Assembly (NCBI RefSeq): GCF_900182645.1
Contig: NZ_FXTA01000004.1
Location: 62,001-126,000, forward strand
Direction of reading: 5' to 3'
Source: Flavobacterium resistens
GTDB lineage: Bacteria > Bacteroidota > Bacteroidia > Flavobacteriales > Flavobacteriaceae
DNA: 64,000 nt
The notes under the pieces were generated by a model. That model worked only from the letters and a program-made list of their open reading frames with translations, had not been told where the DNA came from and ran no database searches. The number at the start of each line of letters is the position of its first letter. The first letter of the stretch is position 1. This document shows positions 16,924-26,305 of this stretch, piece after piece. The position numbers and the translations under genes are program-made.

Positions 16924-18528
16924 CTATAAATTTTCAAAGAAATCATTTCCTTTATCATCAGTAATGATAAAAGCAGGGAAATCTTTCACAGTAATTTTAC
17001 GAACAGCTTCCATTCCTAATTCTTCAAAATCAACAACTTCAACTTTTAAAATATTGTCTTGAGCCAAAATCGCAGCAGGACCTCCAATTGAACCCAAATA
17101 GAATCCGCCATATTTGTTGCAGGCATCCGTAACTTGTTTGGTACGATTTCCTTTTGCCAACATCACCATACTTCCACCATTTTTCTGGAATTCATCAACA
17201 TAAACGTCCATACGTCCAGCCGTTGTTGGACCAAAACTTCCTGAAGCCATTCCTTCCGGAGTTTTTGCCGGACCAGCGTAATAAACCGGGTGATTTTTAA
17301 AGTATTCCGGCATTGGTTTTCCGGCGTCTAATAATTCTTTGATTTTTGCGTGTGCAATATCTCGGGCAACAATCACAGTTCCGTTTAGTTTCAAACGTGT
17401 TTTGATAGGATATTGAGATAATTTCGCCAAAATATCGGCCATTGGCTGATCTAAATCAATTTCAACCGGCGCTTCTAAATGTGGCGCTGTTTCCGGTAAA
17501 AATTGTTTCGGATTTACCTCCAATTGCTCAACGAAGATTCCGTCTTTTGTAATTTTTCCTTTAATGTTTCTATCCGCAGAACAAGAAACACCTAATCCAA
17601 CCGGACAAGAAGCCGCATGACGAGGCAAGCGGATTACACGAACATCATGTGTAAAATATTTTCCACCAAACTGAGCGCCAATCTCACTTTCCTGGCAGAT
17701 TTTCTGAACACGTTCTTCCCATTCTAAATCACGAAATGCCTGACCGGCCATGTTTCCTGAAGTTGGCAAATGATCATAATATCCTGCAGATGCTTTTTTA
17801 ACGGCGCTTAGGTTCGCTTCCGCAGAAGTTCCACCAATAACCAAAGCCAAGTGATAAGGAGGACAAGCCGAAGTTCCTAAATCTTTGATTTTTGCACGAA
17901 TAAATGCATCCAAAGATTTATCATTCAATAATGATTTTGTTTGTTGGTATAAATAAGTCTTATTTGCAGATCCTCCACCTTTTGCCATAAACAAGAACTC
18001 GTATGAAGCTCCCTTTTTAGCATAAATATCAATTTGAGCCGGAAGATTTGAACCGGAGTTCTTTTCTTCAAACATCGAAATCGGAACGATTTGAGAATAA
18101 CGTAAGTTACGTTTTTGGTACGTATTGAAAATTCCTTTGCTTAACCATTCTGCATCATCAACACCAGTGAAAATACTTTCACCTTTTTTCGCCATTACAA
18201 TTGCCGTTCCGGTATCCTGACAGCTTGGTAATTGACCTTCGGCAGCAACAGAAGCATTTTGCAGTAAATTGTACGCCACAAAACGATCGTTGTCTGTAGC
18301 TTCTGGATCGTCAAGAATGTTTCTTAATTTTTGTAAATGTGTCGTTCTAAGCATGAACGAAACATCTGTTAAAGCTTCTTCAGCCAATAATTCTAAACCT
18401 TTTGGATCTACTGTTAAAACCTCACGTTCTCCAAATTTTTCAACTTTTACAAAATCAGAGGTGATTTTGCGGTATTGTGTCTCATCCTTTAAAATTGGAT
18501 AAGGATCTTGGTATATAAAATCAATCAT
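16924..18528 (-). CDS. class I fumarate hydratase (iron-sulfur)
   Basis: Interconverts fumarate and malate in the TCA cycle using an oxygen-sensitive [4Fe-4S] cluster. The 534-residue length and a fused alpha-beta layout match the one-chain FumA/FumB type. Visible signatures: [17 protein letters not shown] with the first cluster Cys, [26 protein letters not shown] with further Cys, and the beta-domain [27 protein letters not shown] plus [27 protein letters not shown]. It is monocistronic with a TAACTTTG -7 box close upstream. No class II fumC is seen in the window. Confidence 0.96.
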   Translation of the reverse strand: MIDFIYQDPYPILKDETQYRKITSDFVKVEKFGEREVLTVDPKGLELLAEEALTDVSFMLRTTHLQKLRNILDDPEATDNDRFVAYNLLQNASVAAEGQLPSCQDTGTAIVMAKKGESIFTGVDDAEWLSKGIFNTYQKRNLRYSQIVPISMFEEKNSGSNLPAQIDIYAKKGASYEFLFMAKGGGSANKTYLYQQTKSLLNDKSLDAFIRAKIKDLGTSACPPYHLALVIGGTSAEANLSAVKKASAGYYDHLPTSGNMAGQAFRDLEWEERVQKICQESEIGAQFGGKYFTHDVRVIRLPRHAASCPVGLGVSCSADRNIKGKITKDGIFVEQLEVNPKQFLPETAPHLEAPVEIDLDQPMADILAKLSQYPIKTRLKLNGTVIVARDIAHAKIKELLDAGKPMPEYFKNHPVYYAGPAKTPEGMASGSFGPTTAGRMDVYVDEFQKNGGSMVMLAKGNRTKQVTDACNKYGGFYLGSIGGPAAILAQDNILKVEVVDFEELGMEAVRKITVKDFPAFIITDDKGNDFFENL

Positions 18529-18542
18529 TGTTTTGTTTTTTA

Positions 18543-18550
18543 CAAAGTTA
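18543..18550 (-). promoter_or_regulatory. -7 box for fumarase
   Basis: TAACTTTG on the minus strand matches TAnnTTTG exactly, 14 nt before the start codon. No good TTTG is found at -33, so only half of the promoter is supported. Confidence 0.45.
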
Positions 18551-18658
18551 GAAATTATTTACCTAAGAAAGAATTTGAATAAGGCTGTTTTAGAAACTTT
18601 AAGAAGTGTAATGTAAGTCAATAAAACTCATTTTAAAATAAGGCTTTCGATGAAGAAA

Positions 18659-18925
18659 TTATTTTATTATTAGAGTTATGAAAATTAAAATTGAAAAGAC
18701 AAAACAGAGATATTTAAAAATAAAAGCACACCACTTTCGTGTTTTATTAGTATCCATTTGGTATTTTTTGATGTTATATTCCCATTCAGAGTGTTGTTTA
18801 TTTTTGATCAAAAGCTCAAAGTTTTCTTTGGCTTTGATATAATCACGTTCACAAATTTTCTGGAAATAATGAAAAACAAAACTCAAAATGAAAAACGTGC
18901 TTGCTGAAATAAAAACTTCCGACAT
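18659..18925 (-). CDS. small membrane protein, unknown
   Basis: An 88-residue protein with a hydrophobic N-terminal segment (VFISASTFFILSFVFHYF), a charged central helix rich in Lys, Glu and Gln (about 22-62) and a second membrane segment at the C-terminus (YLCFVFSILIFITLIIK). It fits a hairpin with a cytoplasmic or periplasmic helical loop. It lies 15 nt downstream of the SpmA/SpmB-type gene on the same strand, so the two are probably co-transcribed. I do not recognise the family. Confidence 0.65.
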   Translation of the reverse strand: MSEVFISASTFFILSFVFHYFQKICERDYIKAKENFELLIKNKQHSEWEYNIKKYQMDTNKTRKWCAFIFKYLCFVFSILIFITLIIK

Positions 18926-18940
18926 GGTTTTTTCTGTATT

Positions 18941-20380
18941 TTAAAAAAACCAAGTCGCCACAAAAATTGCCGTAATCACACAAATCAAATCGACCAAAAG
19001 CATCGTTCCCAAAGCGTAACGCGTATTTTTAATATTCACAGAGCCAAAATAAACCGCAATCACATAAAACGTACTTTCTGCACTACACTGGAAAATACTG
19101 CTCAATCGCGCTGTTAAAGAATCGGCACCAAAAGTATTCATCGAATCAATTAAGAATCCACGTGATCCTGCTGAACTAAATGGACGCAGCATCGCAACTG
19201 GTAACGCATTTGTGATTTCTTTGCTTACGCCTAAATTTGAAAATACAAATCCGATTCCGTCACTGATGATTTCGAATAATCCGCTGTTTCTGAATAATGA
19301 AATTGCAACCAACATTCCCAAAACATAAGGGAAAATCGTAACTCCTGTTTTAACTCCGTTGTTTGCTCCAACTACAAAAGTGTCGAAAACAGTAGTGTCA
19401 GCTTCTTTGAATTTTTTCTCGTGCGTGAAAGAGAAAATCAAAGTAAAAAGAACAATTGTAAGTAAAATTAAACCTGAAAGGTTAGAAGTAAAGTAGTTTT
19501 TTCCAATTAAATCCAAATGATTCACATACATCAGTAAACCTACAATTGCAGCAATCATAGTAATCAAACCAATTACAAGTGAAGCACTTTTGAAATTGAT
19601 TTTTTGTTTGATTCCAACAATAAGAAAAGCTGCAATTGTACCAATAAATGAAGTAATAACGCATGGAAGAATTACATCGGCTGGATTTGTTGCGTTTGCA
19701 GCAGCGCGATATCCAATAATTGAAGTAGCAATCAAAGTCAAACCAGATGCATGTAGACACATGAACATGATTTGCGCATCGCTGGCTTTATCTTTTTCTG
19801 GGTTTATTTCCTGTAAACTTTCCATTGCTTTTAATCCAAATGGTGTTGCGGCCGAATCTAATCCCAAGAAATTGGCAGCAAAGTTTAATGTCATATAGGA
19901 AATCGACGGGTGATTTTTAGGAATACTTGGAAACACTTTTACAAAAACAGGGCTTAAAGTTTTAGCTAATTTTCCTGATGCTCCGGAAATAATTAAAAGT
20001 TCCATTAATCCGCAGAAAAAGGCTAAATAAGCAATTAAAGGAAGAATTAAATCAACCAAAGTGCTTTTGCAAGTCGGCAATAAACCATCAGATTTTTGAA
20101 GACCACTGTAAATTTTTACGGTTTTGTTTTTGTAAACGTAAGTCGTGTCGGCATTTAGCGTATCACGATTGATAATCATGGTTTGATCTTTCGCTTTTGA
20201 AATACTGTCTTTGATGAAAGCAGGAAGTTCTTCGATGTATTTTTCAGAAACTAAAATTGGGTCGTCTTTTTTTCCATTCAATACAGAATCAATAGTGTAA
20301 GTATTGGCAGTGAATAAACTGACTACAATAAAGAGAATAGAAGAAATAAAAATCGCTAACCAAAATCTGCTTAATACCAT
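18941..20380 (-). CDS. nucleoside-recognition (Gate) domain membrane protein, SpmA-SpmB fusion type
   Basis: A 479-residue integral membrane protein joining the two Gate-domain halves that are separate in Bacillus SpmA and SpmB. The first half has STLVDLILPLIAYLAFFCGLMELLIISGASGKLAK and NFAANFLGLDSAATPFGLKAME; the second has VGANNGVKTGVTIFPYVLGMLVAIS and LPVAMLRPFSSAGSRGFLIDSM. An N-terminal membrane anchor precedes a soluble insert of about 75 residues (residues 28-104, NGKKDDPILVSEKYIEELP...). The substrate is not established for this family. It is not evidence of sporulation: fused forms are common in Bacteroidota. Confidence 0.88.
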   Translation of the reverse strand: MVLSRFWLAIFISSILFIVVSLFTANTYTIDSVLNGKKDDPILVSEKYIEELPAFIKDSISKAKDQTMIINRDTLNADTTYVYKNKTVKIYSGLQKSDGLLPTCKSTLVDLILPLIAYLAFFCGLMELLIISGASGKLAKTLSPVFVKVFPSIPKNHPSISYMTLNFAANFLGLDSAATPFGLKAMESLQEINPEKDKASDAQIMFMCLHASGLTLIATSIIGYRAAANATNPADVILPCVITSFIGTIAAFLIVGIKQKINFKSASLVIGLITMIAAIVGLLMYVNHLDLIGKNYFTSNLSGLILLTIVLFTLIFSFTHEKKFKEADTTVFDTFVVGANNGVKTGVTIFPYVLGMLVAISLFRNSGLFEIISDGIGFVFSNLGVSKEITNALPVAMLRPFSSAGSRGFLIDSMNTFGADSLTARLSSIFQCSAESTFYVIAVYFGSVNIKNTRYALGTMLLVDLICVITAIFVATWFF

Positions 20381-20490
20381 AATTGTAATTTTTTGTAAAT
20401 GTAATTATTTAGCAATAATAAGCATAAAGATTTAAGTATCGAAACGGGAAGTAATCGCTAAAAAGAACAATTCTTCACTTAAAATCCTAT

Positions 20491-21564
20491 TTATTCGATA
20501 ATAATTTTTGTTTCCAGATACTTTTCAAAAGATTTAATTTCTTCGAAAAGAAGCTGTTTTTTGCTTGATTCAGTTTCGTCGAAAAATTCAGCTTCAATTC
20601 TGACATGATCTTTTTTAATCGTTCTTTTCCAGATTCCGATTACTTTTCCGTTTTCTAAAATTATCGGTTTGAAAATGCCATTATTGGTAAAAACCTTTGA
20701 TTGATTTTGTGCCAAAAAGGAAGCTTCACGAGTTTTATACGAAATTAAAATTTCATCAAAAGCAGGAAGAAAGTGAATGCTTTCCTTGAAGTTATCGTTT
20801 TCAATTCCTTGATTAACAAAATAATAATTTTTATTTTCGATTTCAATACTATTTAATTGCAACATAATTGCATCAATGGTTTTTTTGCAAATAGTAGGCG
20901 GAAAACCTGACCACCACGAAAAATCTAGCAAAGTTGCCGGACCATGGCTTTCAAAATATCGTAGAGCAAGTTTTGCTAAAGCTTCTTCTTTTGTTATTTT
21001 GTTTTTTGGCTTCGGAACTCTTTCTTCAAGTAAAGCATAAGTGATTTGTTTGCCTTTCATTTTTCCATTACAAACCAAACCATCCAATTCGGCATTCATC
21101 ATAATGGCAGCACTTAAAAAATCAGCGCTAGAAGTTTTTTTGATATTGAGTTCCTGCATGATTTCGTCACGCGTTAAATGATTATTTCCAGATAAAAGTT
21201 TTTCAATTGCGACATTTGCCTGATTTAGTTTTTTGTCGTCATAATCAAATTTTTTGGCTGCAGAAGCTGTAAAACGTTTCACTTGTGGCGCAGAAAGATC
21301 CAACATCCAATAAATGTCTTCAGCAGAAACAAAATGCCAAGTTGGTCGCAAAATATGTGTCCGAATAATTTTAGCCGAATTTATCGCTTCTTCAATCTCT
21401 TTTTCGGTCGCATCACAACGGGAACCAATCGCCCATTTTGCCATCGCATAATCCTGAGCCTGCATTGCTCCAAAATGCTTCACAATTTCCTGTGGTAAAC
21501 AAGGACTTGATTTATAAAGCTTTTGAGCAACCAAACGATGATGTGAAATTTCAGAATGAACCAT
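20491..21564 (-). CDS. AlkZ-like winged-helix DNA glycosylase family protein (HTH_42)
   Basis: The 357-residue protein belongs to the HTH_42 winged-helix family that includes AlkZ, a glycosylase that opens interstrand crosslinks and removes bulky alkylated bases. The N-terminal part has the family catalytic motif form Q-x-Q at residues 35-37 in FGAMQAQDYAMAKWAIGSR, followed by the ILRPTWHFVSAEDIYWML helix. A winged-helix section (LTRDEIMQELNIKK) and a beta-rich C-terminus (FLPAFDEILISYKTR, VIGIWKRTIKKDHVRIEAEFF) complete the layout. It sits beside exonuclease and Ogt genes. The family is clear; activity is inferred from the motif. Confidence 0.85.
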   Translation of the reverse strand: MVHSEISHHRLVAQKLYKSSPCLPQEIVKHFGAMQAQDYAMAKWAIGSRCDATEKEIEEAINSAKIIRTHILRPTWHFVSAEDIYWMLDLSAPQVKRFTASAAKKFDYDDKKLNQANVAIEKLLSGNNHLTRDEIMQELNIKKTSSADFLSAAIMMNAELDGLVCNGKMKGKQITYALLEERVPKPKNKITKEEALAKLALRYFESHGPATLLDFSWWSGFPPTICKKTIDAIMLQLNSIEIENKNYYFVNQGIENDNFKESIHFLPAFDEILISYKTREASFLAQNQSKVFTNNGIFKPIILENGKVIGIWKRTIKKDHVRIEAEFFDETESSKKQLLFEEIKSFEKYLETKIIIE

Positions 21565-21613
21565 TTTTAAAACTTTTTATTAAACCATTAAGTGATATAA
21601 GTTCATGATAATA

Positions 21614-21653
21614 AACCTCAGTATCTTAGCAACTTAGAACCTTAGCATCTTAA
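21614..21653 (-). repeat. octamer-period array, CTTAG flavour (5 units)
   Basis: AACCTCAG, TATCTTAG, CAACTTAG, AACCTTAG, CATCTTAA with exact 8-nt spacing, just downstream of the exonuclease stop codon (minus strand). A looser related stretch with TTAGA steps of 7-9 nt lies at about 22381-22412 upstream of the same gene. Confidence 0.8.
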
Positions 21654-21658
21654 AAAAA

Positions 21659-22372
21659 TCAGACATGAATAATTTCGTCATCAATCAATAAATCTTCACG
21701 TCGTAAACGAAGAAAAATCTGGGCAACAGCAATAGTATCTTTTTCGCAATATGTTACAATTCGGTCAATATCTTTTTCGACGTAAAAAACATGCGCCACC
21801 TGACTTCCGTCGATATCGCCTTTTGGAGAAGGAACTCCAAGAATTTTTGTCAATAATTTTAAAGATGTAAAATGTTTGTAATCACCAAATTTCCATAATT
21901 CTAAAGTATCTAAATGCGGAATTTCCCAAGGTTTTTTCCCAAATAAATTCAGTTTGTCCGGAATCGCAATTTGGTTGATGATCATTCGGCGCGCAATAAA
22001 CGGAATATCAAATTCCTTTGCATTATGTCCGCACAAAAGATGCTGCGGCTGATTGAAATGATTATTCAGAAGATTATTAAAGTCTTTCAGAATCTTTTTT
22101 TCTTCTCCAAAAAAAGAAGTTACTCTAAAGTTTCGAATATCCCCTTTGATGGTGAAAAAGCCAACCGAAATACAGATAATCTTACCAAACTCCGCCCAAA
22201 TTCCGGCGCGATCATAAAATTCTTCCGGTGTAAAATCATCTTTTCGCTGATATTGTGTTTTTAAATCCCAAAGCGATTGCATTTCCGCGTCAAGCGAATT
22301 GAAGTTTTCTTCTTCCGGAACGGTTTCAATATCAAGAAATAAAATGTTATTGAGGTTTATTTTTTCAATCAT
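21659..22372 (-). CDS. 3'-5' exonuclease (PolB-type DnaQ fold)
   Basis: A 237-residue stand-alone exonuclease of the type related to the proofreading domain of DNA polymerase B. Exo I is LFLDIETVPEE with Asp14 and Glu16; Exo II is LLCGHNAKEFDIPFIARRM; Exo III is RIVTYCEKDTIAVAQIFLRL with the final Asp. There is no polymerase or helicase domain. The role in repair is inferred from the fold and from the neighbours, an AlkZ-like glycosylase and an alkyltransferase on the same strand. Confidence 0.88.
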   Translation of the reverse strand: MIEKINLNNILFLDIETVPEEENFNSLDAEMQSLWDLKTQYQRKDDFTPEEFYDRAGIWAEFGKIICISVGFFTIKGDIRNFRVTSFFGEEKKILKDFNNLLNNHFNQPQHLLCGHNAKEFDIPFIARRMIINQIAIPDKLNLFGKKPWEIPHLDTLELWKFGDYKHFTSLKLLTKILGVPSPKGDIDGSQVAHVFYVEKDIDRIVTYCEKDTIAVAQIFLRLRREDLLIDDEIIHV

Positions 22373-22462
22373 TATTTAGACATCTTAGATGTTAGATTTT
22401 TAGACTTCTTAGATTTATAAAAGTACAAAAAATCAATCTTTACATAAGAATTAACTTATTTT

Positions 22463-22939
22463 TTAAAATAAACTTTGCTGTTTACTTGGACTTTCATGTT
22501 CCAAAAGCCATTTTTTACGAGACAATCCGCCGGCGTATCCGGTTAAAGATCCGTTTGTCCCGATAACGCGATGACAAGGAACTACAATCCAAAGCGGATT
22601 TTTTCCATTTGCTGATGCTACAGCGCGAATTGCTTTTACATCTCCCAATTTTTTGGTCTGATCCATATAACTTACTGTTTTTCCGTACGGAATTTCCAAT
22701 AATGCTTTCCAGACTTTTTGTTGAAATTCGGTTCCTTGCGGATTCAGTTTTAAGTCGAAATCAGTTCTTTTGCCTTCAAAATATTCATTTAATTGAGAAA
22801 CAGCATCCTTTAAAACTTTTGGGATTTTTTTAGAAACTTCATTTGTGCCAACATCAGAAACAGAAATCACGGCAATACCATTTTCATCTCCAACAATTTT
22901 GGTGATTCCTAAAGGCGAGTTGATGTAAGCTGTTTCCAT
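22463..22939 (-). CDS. ogt: methylated-DNA--protein-cysteine methyltransferase
   Basis: A suicide enzyme removing alkyl groups from O6-methylguanine in DNA. At 158 residues it has the short Ogt form without an Ada-type N-terminal domain. The acceptor Cys122 lies in WIVVPCHRVIGTNGSLTGYAGG, preceded by the helix-turn-helix region TEFQQKVWKALLEIPYGKTVSYMDQ and the usual RAVASANGKNP. All key residues are present. It stands 90 nt upstream of the exonuclease gene on the same strand. Confidence 0.95.
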   Translation of the reverse strand: METAYINSPLGITKIVGDENGIAVISVSDVGTNEVSKKIPKVLKDAVSQLNEYFEGKRTDFDLKLNPQGTEFQQKVWKALLEIPYGKTVSYMDQTKKLGDVKAIRAVASANGKNPLWIVVPCHRVIGTNGSLTGYAGGLSRKKWLLEHESPSKQQSLF

Positions 22940-23018
22940 TTTTTTAATTTAATCACAAAGTTCGCGAATATTTTTGAACCATATGTTCTATAAATTCATT
23001 TACAATTTAATGCAGATT

Positions 23019-24896
23019 TTACCAGCCTCCGCCTCCGCCACCGCCACCTCCGCCACCGGAGCTTCCTCCGCCAGAACTTCCACTACTTGAACTGCTTGAA
23101 AATGTATTGTAGGTAGAACTAAAATGTGTCATCATTTTAATCGAAAATCCCGAAGAACCTTCAGAGGTTTTTATCCAATTATTGGTGTAGTTCAGTTTTT
23201 TTAAAATATCAGTGAATTTTAGATTCCATTTGTCTTCAATTCCTAATGCAAAGGCATAAGGCAAATTTTCTTCATAAATGTGTATTGAAGTTGCATTTTC
23301 TTCGGGTTTGTAATCTAATAAGTACTGTTTTAGTTTTTTGATTTGAAATTTTGTTTCAATTCCGAGTTGGGTATAAACGCTTATCAAACTTAAATAGATA
23401 CTAAATCCGAAAATTACTAGAAAGAGAACCAGCAAATTCAAGACAGAATAGCTTTTGTCTACATTGACTGCAAAAAATGATGCAAAGCAAAAAACGCCTG
23501 TAAAAACAGAAAAGAAGAGACAAAGTAAAATTCCACCGAATTCAACTTTCAAAATTGACAGGAAAGCGCCTCTTAGAAGCAAAATTGTCAATATTAGAAA
23601 CATAAATCCAGAAATAGCGGCCCAGAAGATGGTTCCTTTTGCAACGTAACAATATCCCAATAATGCCGGAATTGTAATTGCAAAACCTACTAAAATTTGT
23701 TTGTAATTGCTCGAAAAATAGTCTTTTAAATTGTATTGGCTTTCAAGCGATTTCTCAAGTGCCTCTTTGGCTTTATCAAAGATTAAATAGGTTTTTTTAT
23801 CAATTTCAAAAGAATCATTTTCTTCGAATAAAGCTTTTAAAACTGCATTTTCTTCTTTGGATAAATTTGTCGTTATACTTCCTTTTTTAAGGGAATATTG
23901 AAACCCATCTGCCCAATTTTCTTTTCCGTTATCGGAAATTTCAATGGCTCCTTTTTTTGAAAGATTAATTATTGCAATTAAAAGCGTTTGCGAACTGACA
24001 TATCTTTCTTTTATGTAGTGTAATGAAGTTGCAGAATAGAGGTTTTTCAGATCGATTTTGCTGTTTTCATTTTTTAACAACGGATCTTCACCATATCTTT
24101 TCCACGAAAAATAATAAAATGCAAAGCAAATCGAAACCACACCGATTGCAAGTAGTATTTTATCTAGCGCTAAGAATTCTTCCATTTTATAATGAGGAGA
24201 GAAAAATGGCTGATGAACAATTCCTTTTGGAAAGCCTGCTGCAACAGTAAAACCTTCTTCTTTTTTTAGGTTTTTGGAAGTAAAATAAATGCAATTGTCA
24301 ACTATTTTAGAGTTGCATTCATGTGCTTTCGAACCTAAAATTCCGGTGTAACAAGATGTTTGAAAGGCTTTAGCAGATTTTGGTAAAATTATTTTTGCGG
24401 TTACATTTTCAATTTCAAATTGCCAGTAGTTTCCGGTAACATTCCAGTAAATTTCATCAAATTCATCATAAGAATGTGTTTGCGCCTCAACCTCATAGGT
24501 GACTTTGTAAGTGTAAGTTCCCTCTGGAAGAGAATAATCTTTGTCGCCAATATAGATTTTAAATGTTTCATTATCTGCATCGATATGATATAATTCTTTG
24601 AGACCGTCGCGGGTAACATTTAAAACAGTGTAAAAATTATTTTTAGAAACTTTTGGCGAGTCAGTCGTCAACGGAAGTTCTCTAAATATACCATGATCGA
24701 TTTGCTCACCTTTCGCATAAACTTTAATCGTTTCTGTAACGATAATATTTCCATTTTCTTTTAAGAGAATGTCTGCGTGAAATTGTTTTATCTTTTCGGG
24801 ATTTTCATCTGAAGAATAAGCTTCGTCCTGAGCGTAACTTTGGAAAAATGAAAGTAATAAAAAGCAAATTGAAAATAGAAAGCGGAGTTTTTTCAT
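23019..24896 (-). CDS. DUF2207 membrane protein with Gly-rich tail
   Basis: A 625-residue protein starting at the ATG at 24896 (MKKLRFLFSICFLLL); an upstream in-frame TTG is ignored. A signal peptide ends at QSYAQ, then an N-terminal beta-rich DUF2207 domain (about 20-215; HADILLKENGNIIVTETIKVYAKG), one membrane segment near 235, a soluble domain, and two or three membrane segments around 390-500. The C-terminus is SSGGGSSGG followed by a long Gly run ending in Trp, as in many DUF2207 proteins. The function of the family is unknown. It is monocistronic. Confidence 0.88.
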   Translation of the reverse strand: MKKLRFLFSICFLLLSFFQSYAQDEAYSSDENPEKIKQFHADILLKENGNIIVTETIKVYAKGEQIDHGIFRELPLTTDSPKVSKNNFYTVLNVTRDGLKELYHIDADNETFKIYIGDKDYSLPEGTYTYKVTYEVEAQTHSYDEFDEIYWNVTGNYWQFEIENVTAKIILPKSAKAFQTSCYTGILGSKAHECNSKIVDNCIYFTSKNLKKEEGFTVAAGFPKGIVHQPFFSPHYKMEEFLALDKILLAIGVVSICFAFYYFSWKRYGEDPLLKNENSKIDLKNLYSATSLHYIKERYVSSQTLLIAIINLSKKGAIEISDNGKENWADGFQYSLKKGSITTNLSKEENAVLKALFEENDSFEIDKKTYLIFDKAKEALEKSLESQYNLKDYFSSNYKQILVGFAITIPALLGYCYVAKGTIFWAAISGFMFLILTILLLRGAFLSILKVEFGGILLCLFFSVFTGVFCFASFFAVNVDKSYSVLNLLVLFLVIFGFSIYLSLISVYTQLGIETKFQIKKLKQYLLDYKPEENATSIHIYEENLPYAFALGIEDKWNLKFTDILKKLNYTNNWIKTSEGSSGFSIKMMTHFSSTYNTFSSSSSSGSSGGGSSGGGGGGGGGGGW

Positions 24897-24964
24897 GTTG
24901 AAAAACAATTATTTTTATGAAGGAAAAATAGTGTTTTTATTTTAAAAACTGTGAATTCTAAGTT

Positions 24965-25780
24965 TTAATAATCAGCCAATCCAAATTTATAATCTAAAAA
25001 TTGCTCAATTTTTTCGCTTGAAATAACCTTTTTAATATTCGATTTTTCAGAACTGAATTTCGGTAAAATCAGATTTTGTTCTTTTGCTTTTTGGGTATAA
25101 TATTCCTCTCTTGTTGGATGAAAAGGTGCAACGGCATTGAAAACTTCGTTCCATTTTGATTGGTTTATGATTTCTTCAATAATACCGATGCAGTCATTTT
25201 GATGAATCAAATTTACTGGAGCATCAGGATTTTCAAGGTTTTCTTTTCCTGATAAATGTTTTACAGGATGACGGTCTTCGCCGATTAATCCGCCGAAACG
25301 TAAAATTGTTGTTTGGAAGTTTTTGTTTTCAAGAAGAATATTTTCAGCCAAAAATAATTGTTTGCCGCTTTCTGTTTCAGGATTAGGAATGGTTTCTTCG
25401 TTTATGAAATCATTTTCATCGCTGTAAACGGAAGTTGAACTTACAAAAAGTACTTTCTCAACAGATGATTTCTCTATAAACGGAATTAGATTCTTGATTT
25501 TTTCGACAAAAACTTTCTTTTTAGCGTTTGGATCGACCGCTCTCAATTTTGGCGGAATATCTATAATTAAGATTTCACTTTCGGATAAAAAAGAATTAAC
25601 GGATTCAGATATGCTTTCGCTTTCAAGCGCAACCAAAAATGGGTTTATTCCCGAGTCTTTTAAAATTGCAAGTTTATTTTCTGAAGTTGTTGAGCCGTTT
25701 ATCGAATTTCCTTTTTCAATCAGTTTTTTTGCCAAAGGAAATCCTAGCCAACCACAACCAAGTATACTTATTTTTGTCAT
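24965..25780 (-). CDS. NAD(P)-dependent Rossmann-fold protein (YeeZ/SDR-like)
   Basis: A 271-residue atypical short-chain dehydrogenase/epimerase. The nucleotide-binding loop is at the N-terminus (ISILGCGWLGFPLAKKL). VLFVSSTSVYSDENDFINEET carries the region of the SDR Ser and Tyr. The ATG at 25780 (MTKISILG) is chosen because the upstream in-frame extension is just the translated octamer repeat. The substrate is unknown. GNAT and LysR genes follow the same direction upstream; the 75-nt gap to GNAT contains the repeat and a TAACTTTG box, so the gene may have its own promoter. Confidence 0.85.
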   Translation of the reverse strand: MTKISILGCGWLGFPLAKKLIEKGNSINGSTTSENKLAILKDSGINPFLVALESESISESVNSFLSESEILIIDIPPKLRAVDPNAKKKVFVEKIKNLIPFIEKSSVEKVLFVSSTSVYSDENDFINEETIPNPETESGKQLFLAENILLENKNFQTTILRFGGLIGEDRHPVKHLSGKENLENPDAPVNLIHQNDCIGIIEEIINQSKWNEVFNAVAPFHPTREEYYTQKAKEQNLILPKFSSEKSNIKKVISSEKIEQFLDYKFGLADY

Positions 25781-25794
25781 TTTTTCTTTTAAAG

Positions 25795-25826
25795 GTGCAA
25801 AGTTACAAAGGTTCAAAGAAGCAAAG
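25795..25826 (-). repeat. octamer-period array, CAAAG flavour (4 units)
   Basis: On the plus strand GTGCAAAG, TTACAAAG, GTTCAAAG, AAGCAAAG with exact 8-nt spacing, in the short leader of the Rossmann-fold gene. Read on the minus strand it yields CTTTG units, one of which completes TAACTTTG. Confidence 0.85.
25798..25805 (-). promoter_or_regulatory. -7 box inside an octamer array
   Basis: TAACTTTG on the minus strand fits TAnnTTTG and ends 17 nt before the start of the Rossmann-fold gene. The nearest upstream TTTG (25822-25825) is 16 nt away, shorter than the usual 19-21. Confidence 0.4.
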
Positions 25827-25855
25827 ATTTTTATTTCAATTAAAAAAATCTGCGA

Positions 25856-26305
25856 TTACAAAGTTAGCGTAAATCGGACTTTATCTTTTCCTTTTGCACC
25901 AATTCTCTTGTAAAATTTAATTGCTCGTTCATTAAATTCTGGAGTTTGCCATTGAATATTTACGCAATTGTTTTGAGTTCCGATTTCCTTGAGCTTTTCA
26001 ATTAAAACTTCACCAATTCCAAAACTTCGCGCTTCTTCTTCTAAAAACAAACAATCCATGTATAAAAATGTCGAGGCATCCCAGGTTGAGAAATCAAAAG
26101 TATACGAAACATAACCAACAATTGTTTCTTTTGTGGCAACAACCAAACAGAATAATTTGGGATTTTCACTGAATAAAGCATTCTTTAGATTTTCTTCTTT
26201 TCCTTCAGATGAAAATTCGGCTTTTTCGAATTCTGCATGTTTCTGAAGTAAAACTAAGAGTTTAGGTAAATCTGTGATTTCACAATTTCGGATTAAATAT
26301 TCCAT
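25856..26305 (-). CDS. GNAT family N-acetyltransferase
   Basis: A 149-residue acetyl-CoA-dependent acetyltransferase. The N-terminal strand is YLIRNCEITDLPKLLVLL, the central strand region FLYMDCLFLEEEARSFGIGEVLIEKL holds the acetyl-CoA loop (a divergent R/Q-x-x-G-x-G/A as SFGIGE), and the C-terminal IQWQTPEFNERAIKFYKRIGAK is the usual motif B. The layout resembles spermidine/spermine-type acetyltransferases, but the substrate cannot be fixed. Its start overlaps the end of the LysR gene by 13 nt, so the two are translated together. Confidence 0.9.
   Translation of the reverse strand: MEYLIRNCEITDLPKLLVLLQKHAEFEKAEFSSEGKEENLKNALFSENPKLFCLVVATKETIVGYVSYTFDFSTWDASTFLYMDCLFLEEEARSFGIGEVLIEKLKEIGTQNNCVNIQWQTPEFNERAIKFYKRIGAKGKDKVRFTLTL

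Noticed and set aside
18941..20380. SpmA/SpmB-type gene as evidence for spore formation
   Set aside because: The domain is a general membrane Gate domain and no other sporulation gene is seen. The rest of the window is typical of non-sporulating flavobacteria.
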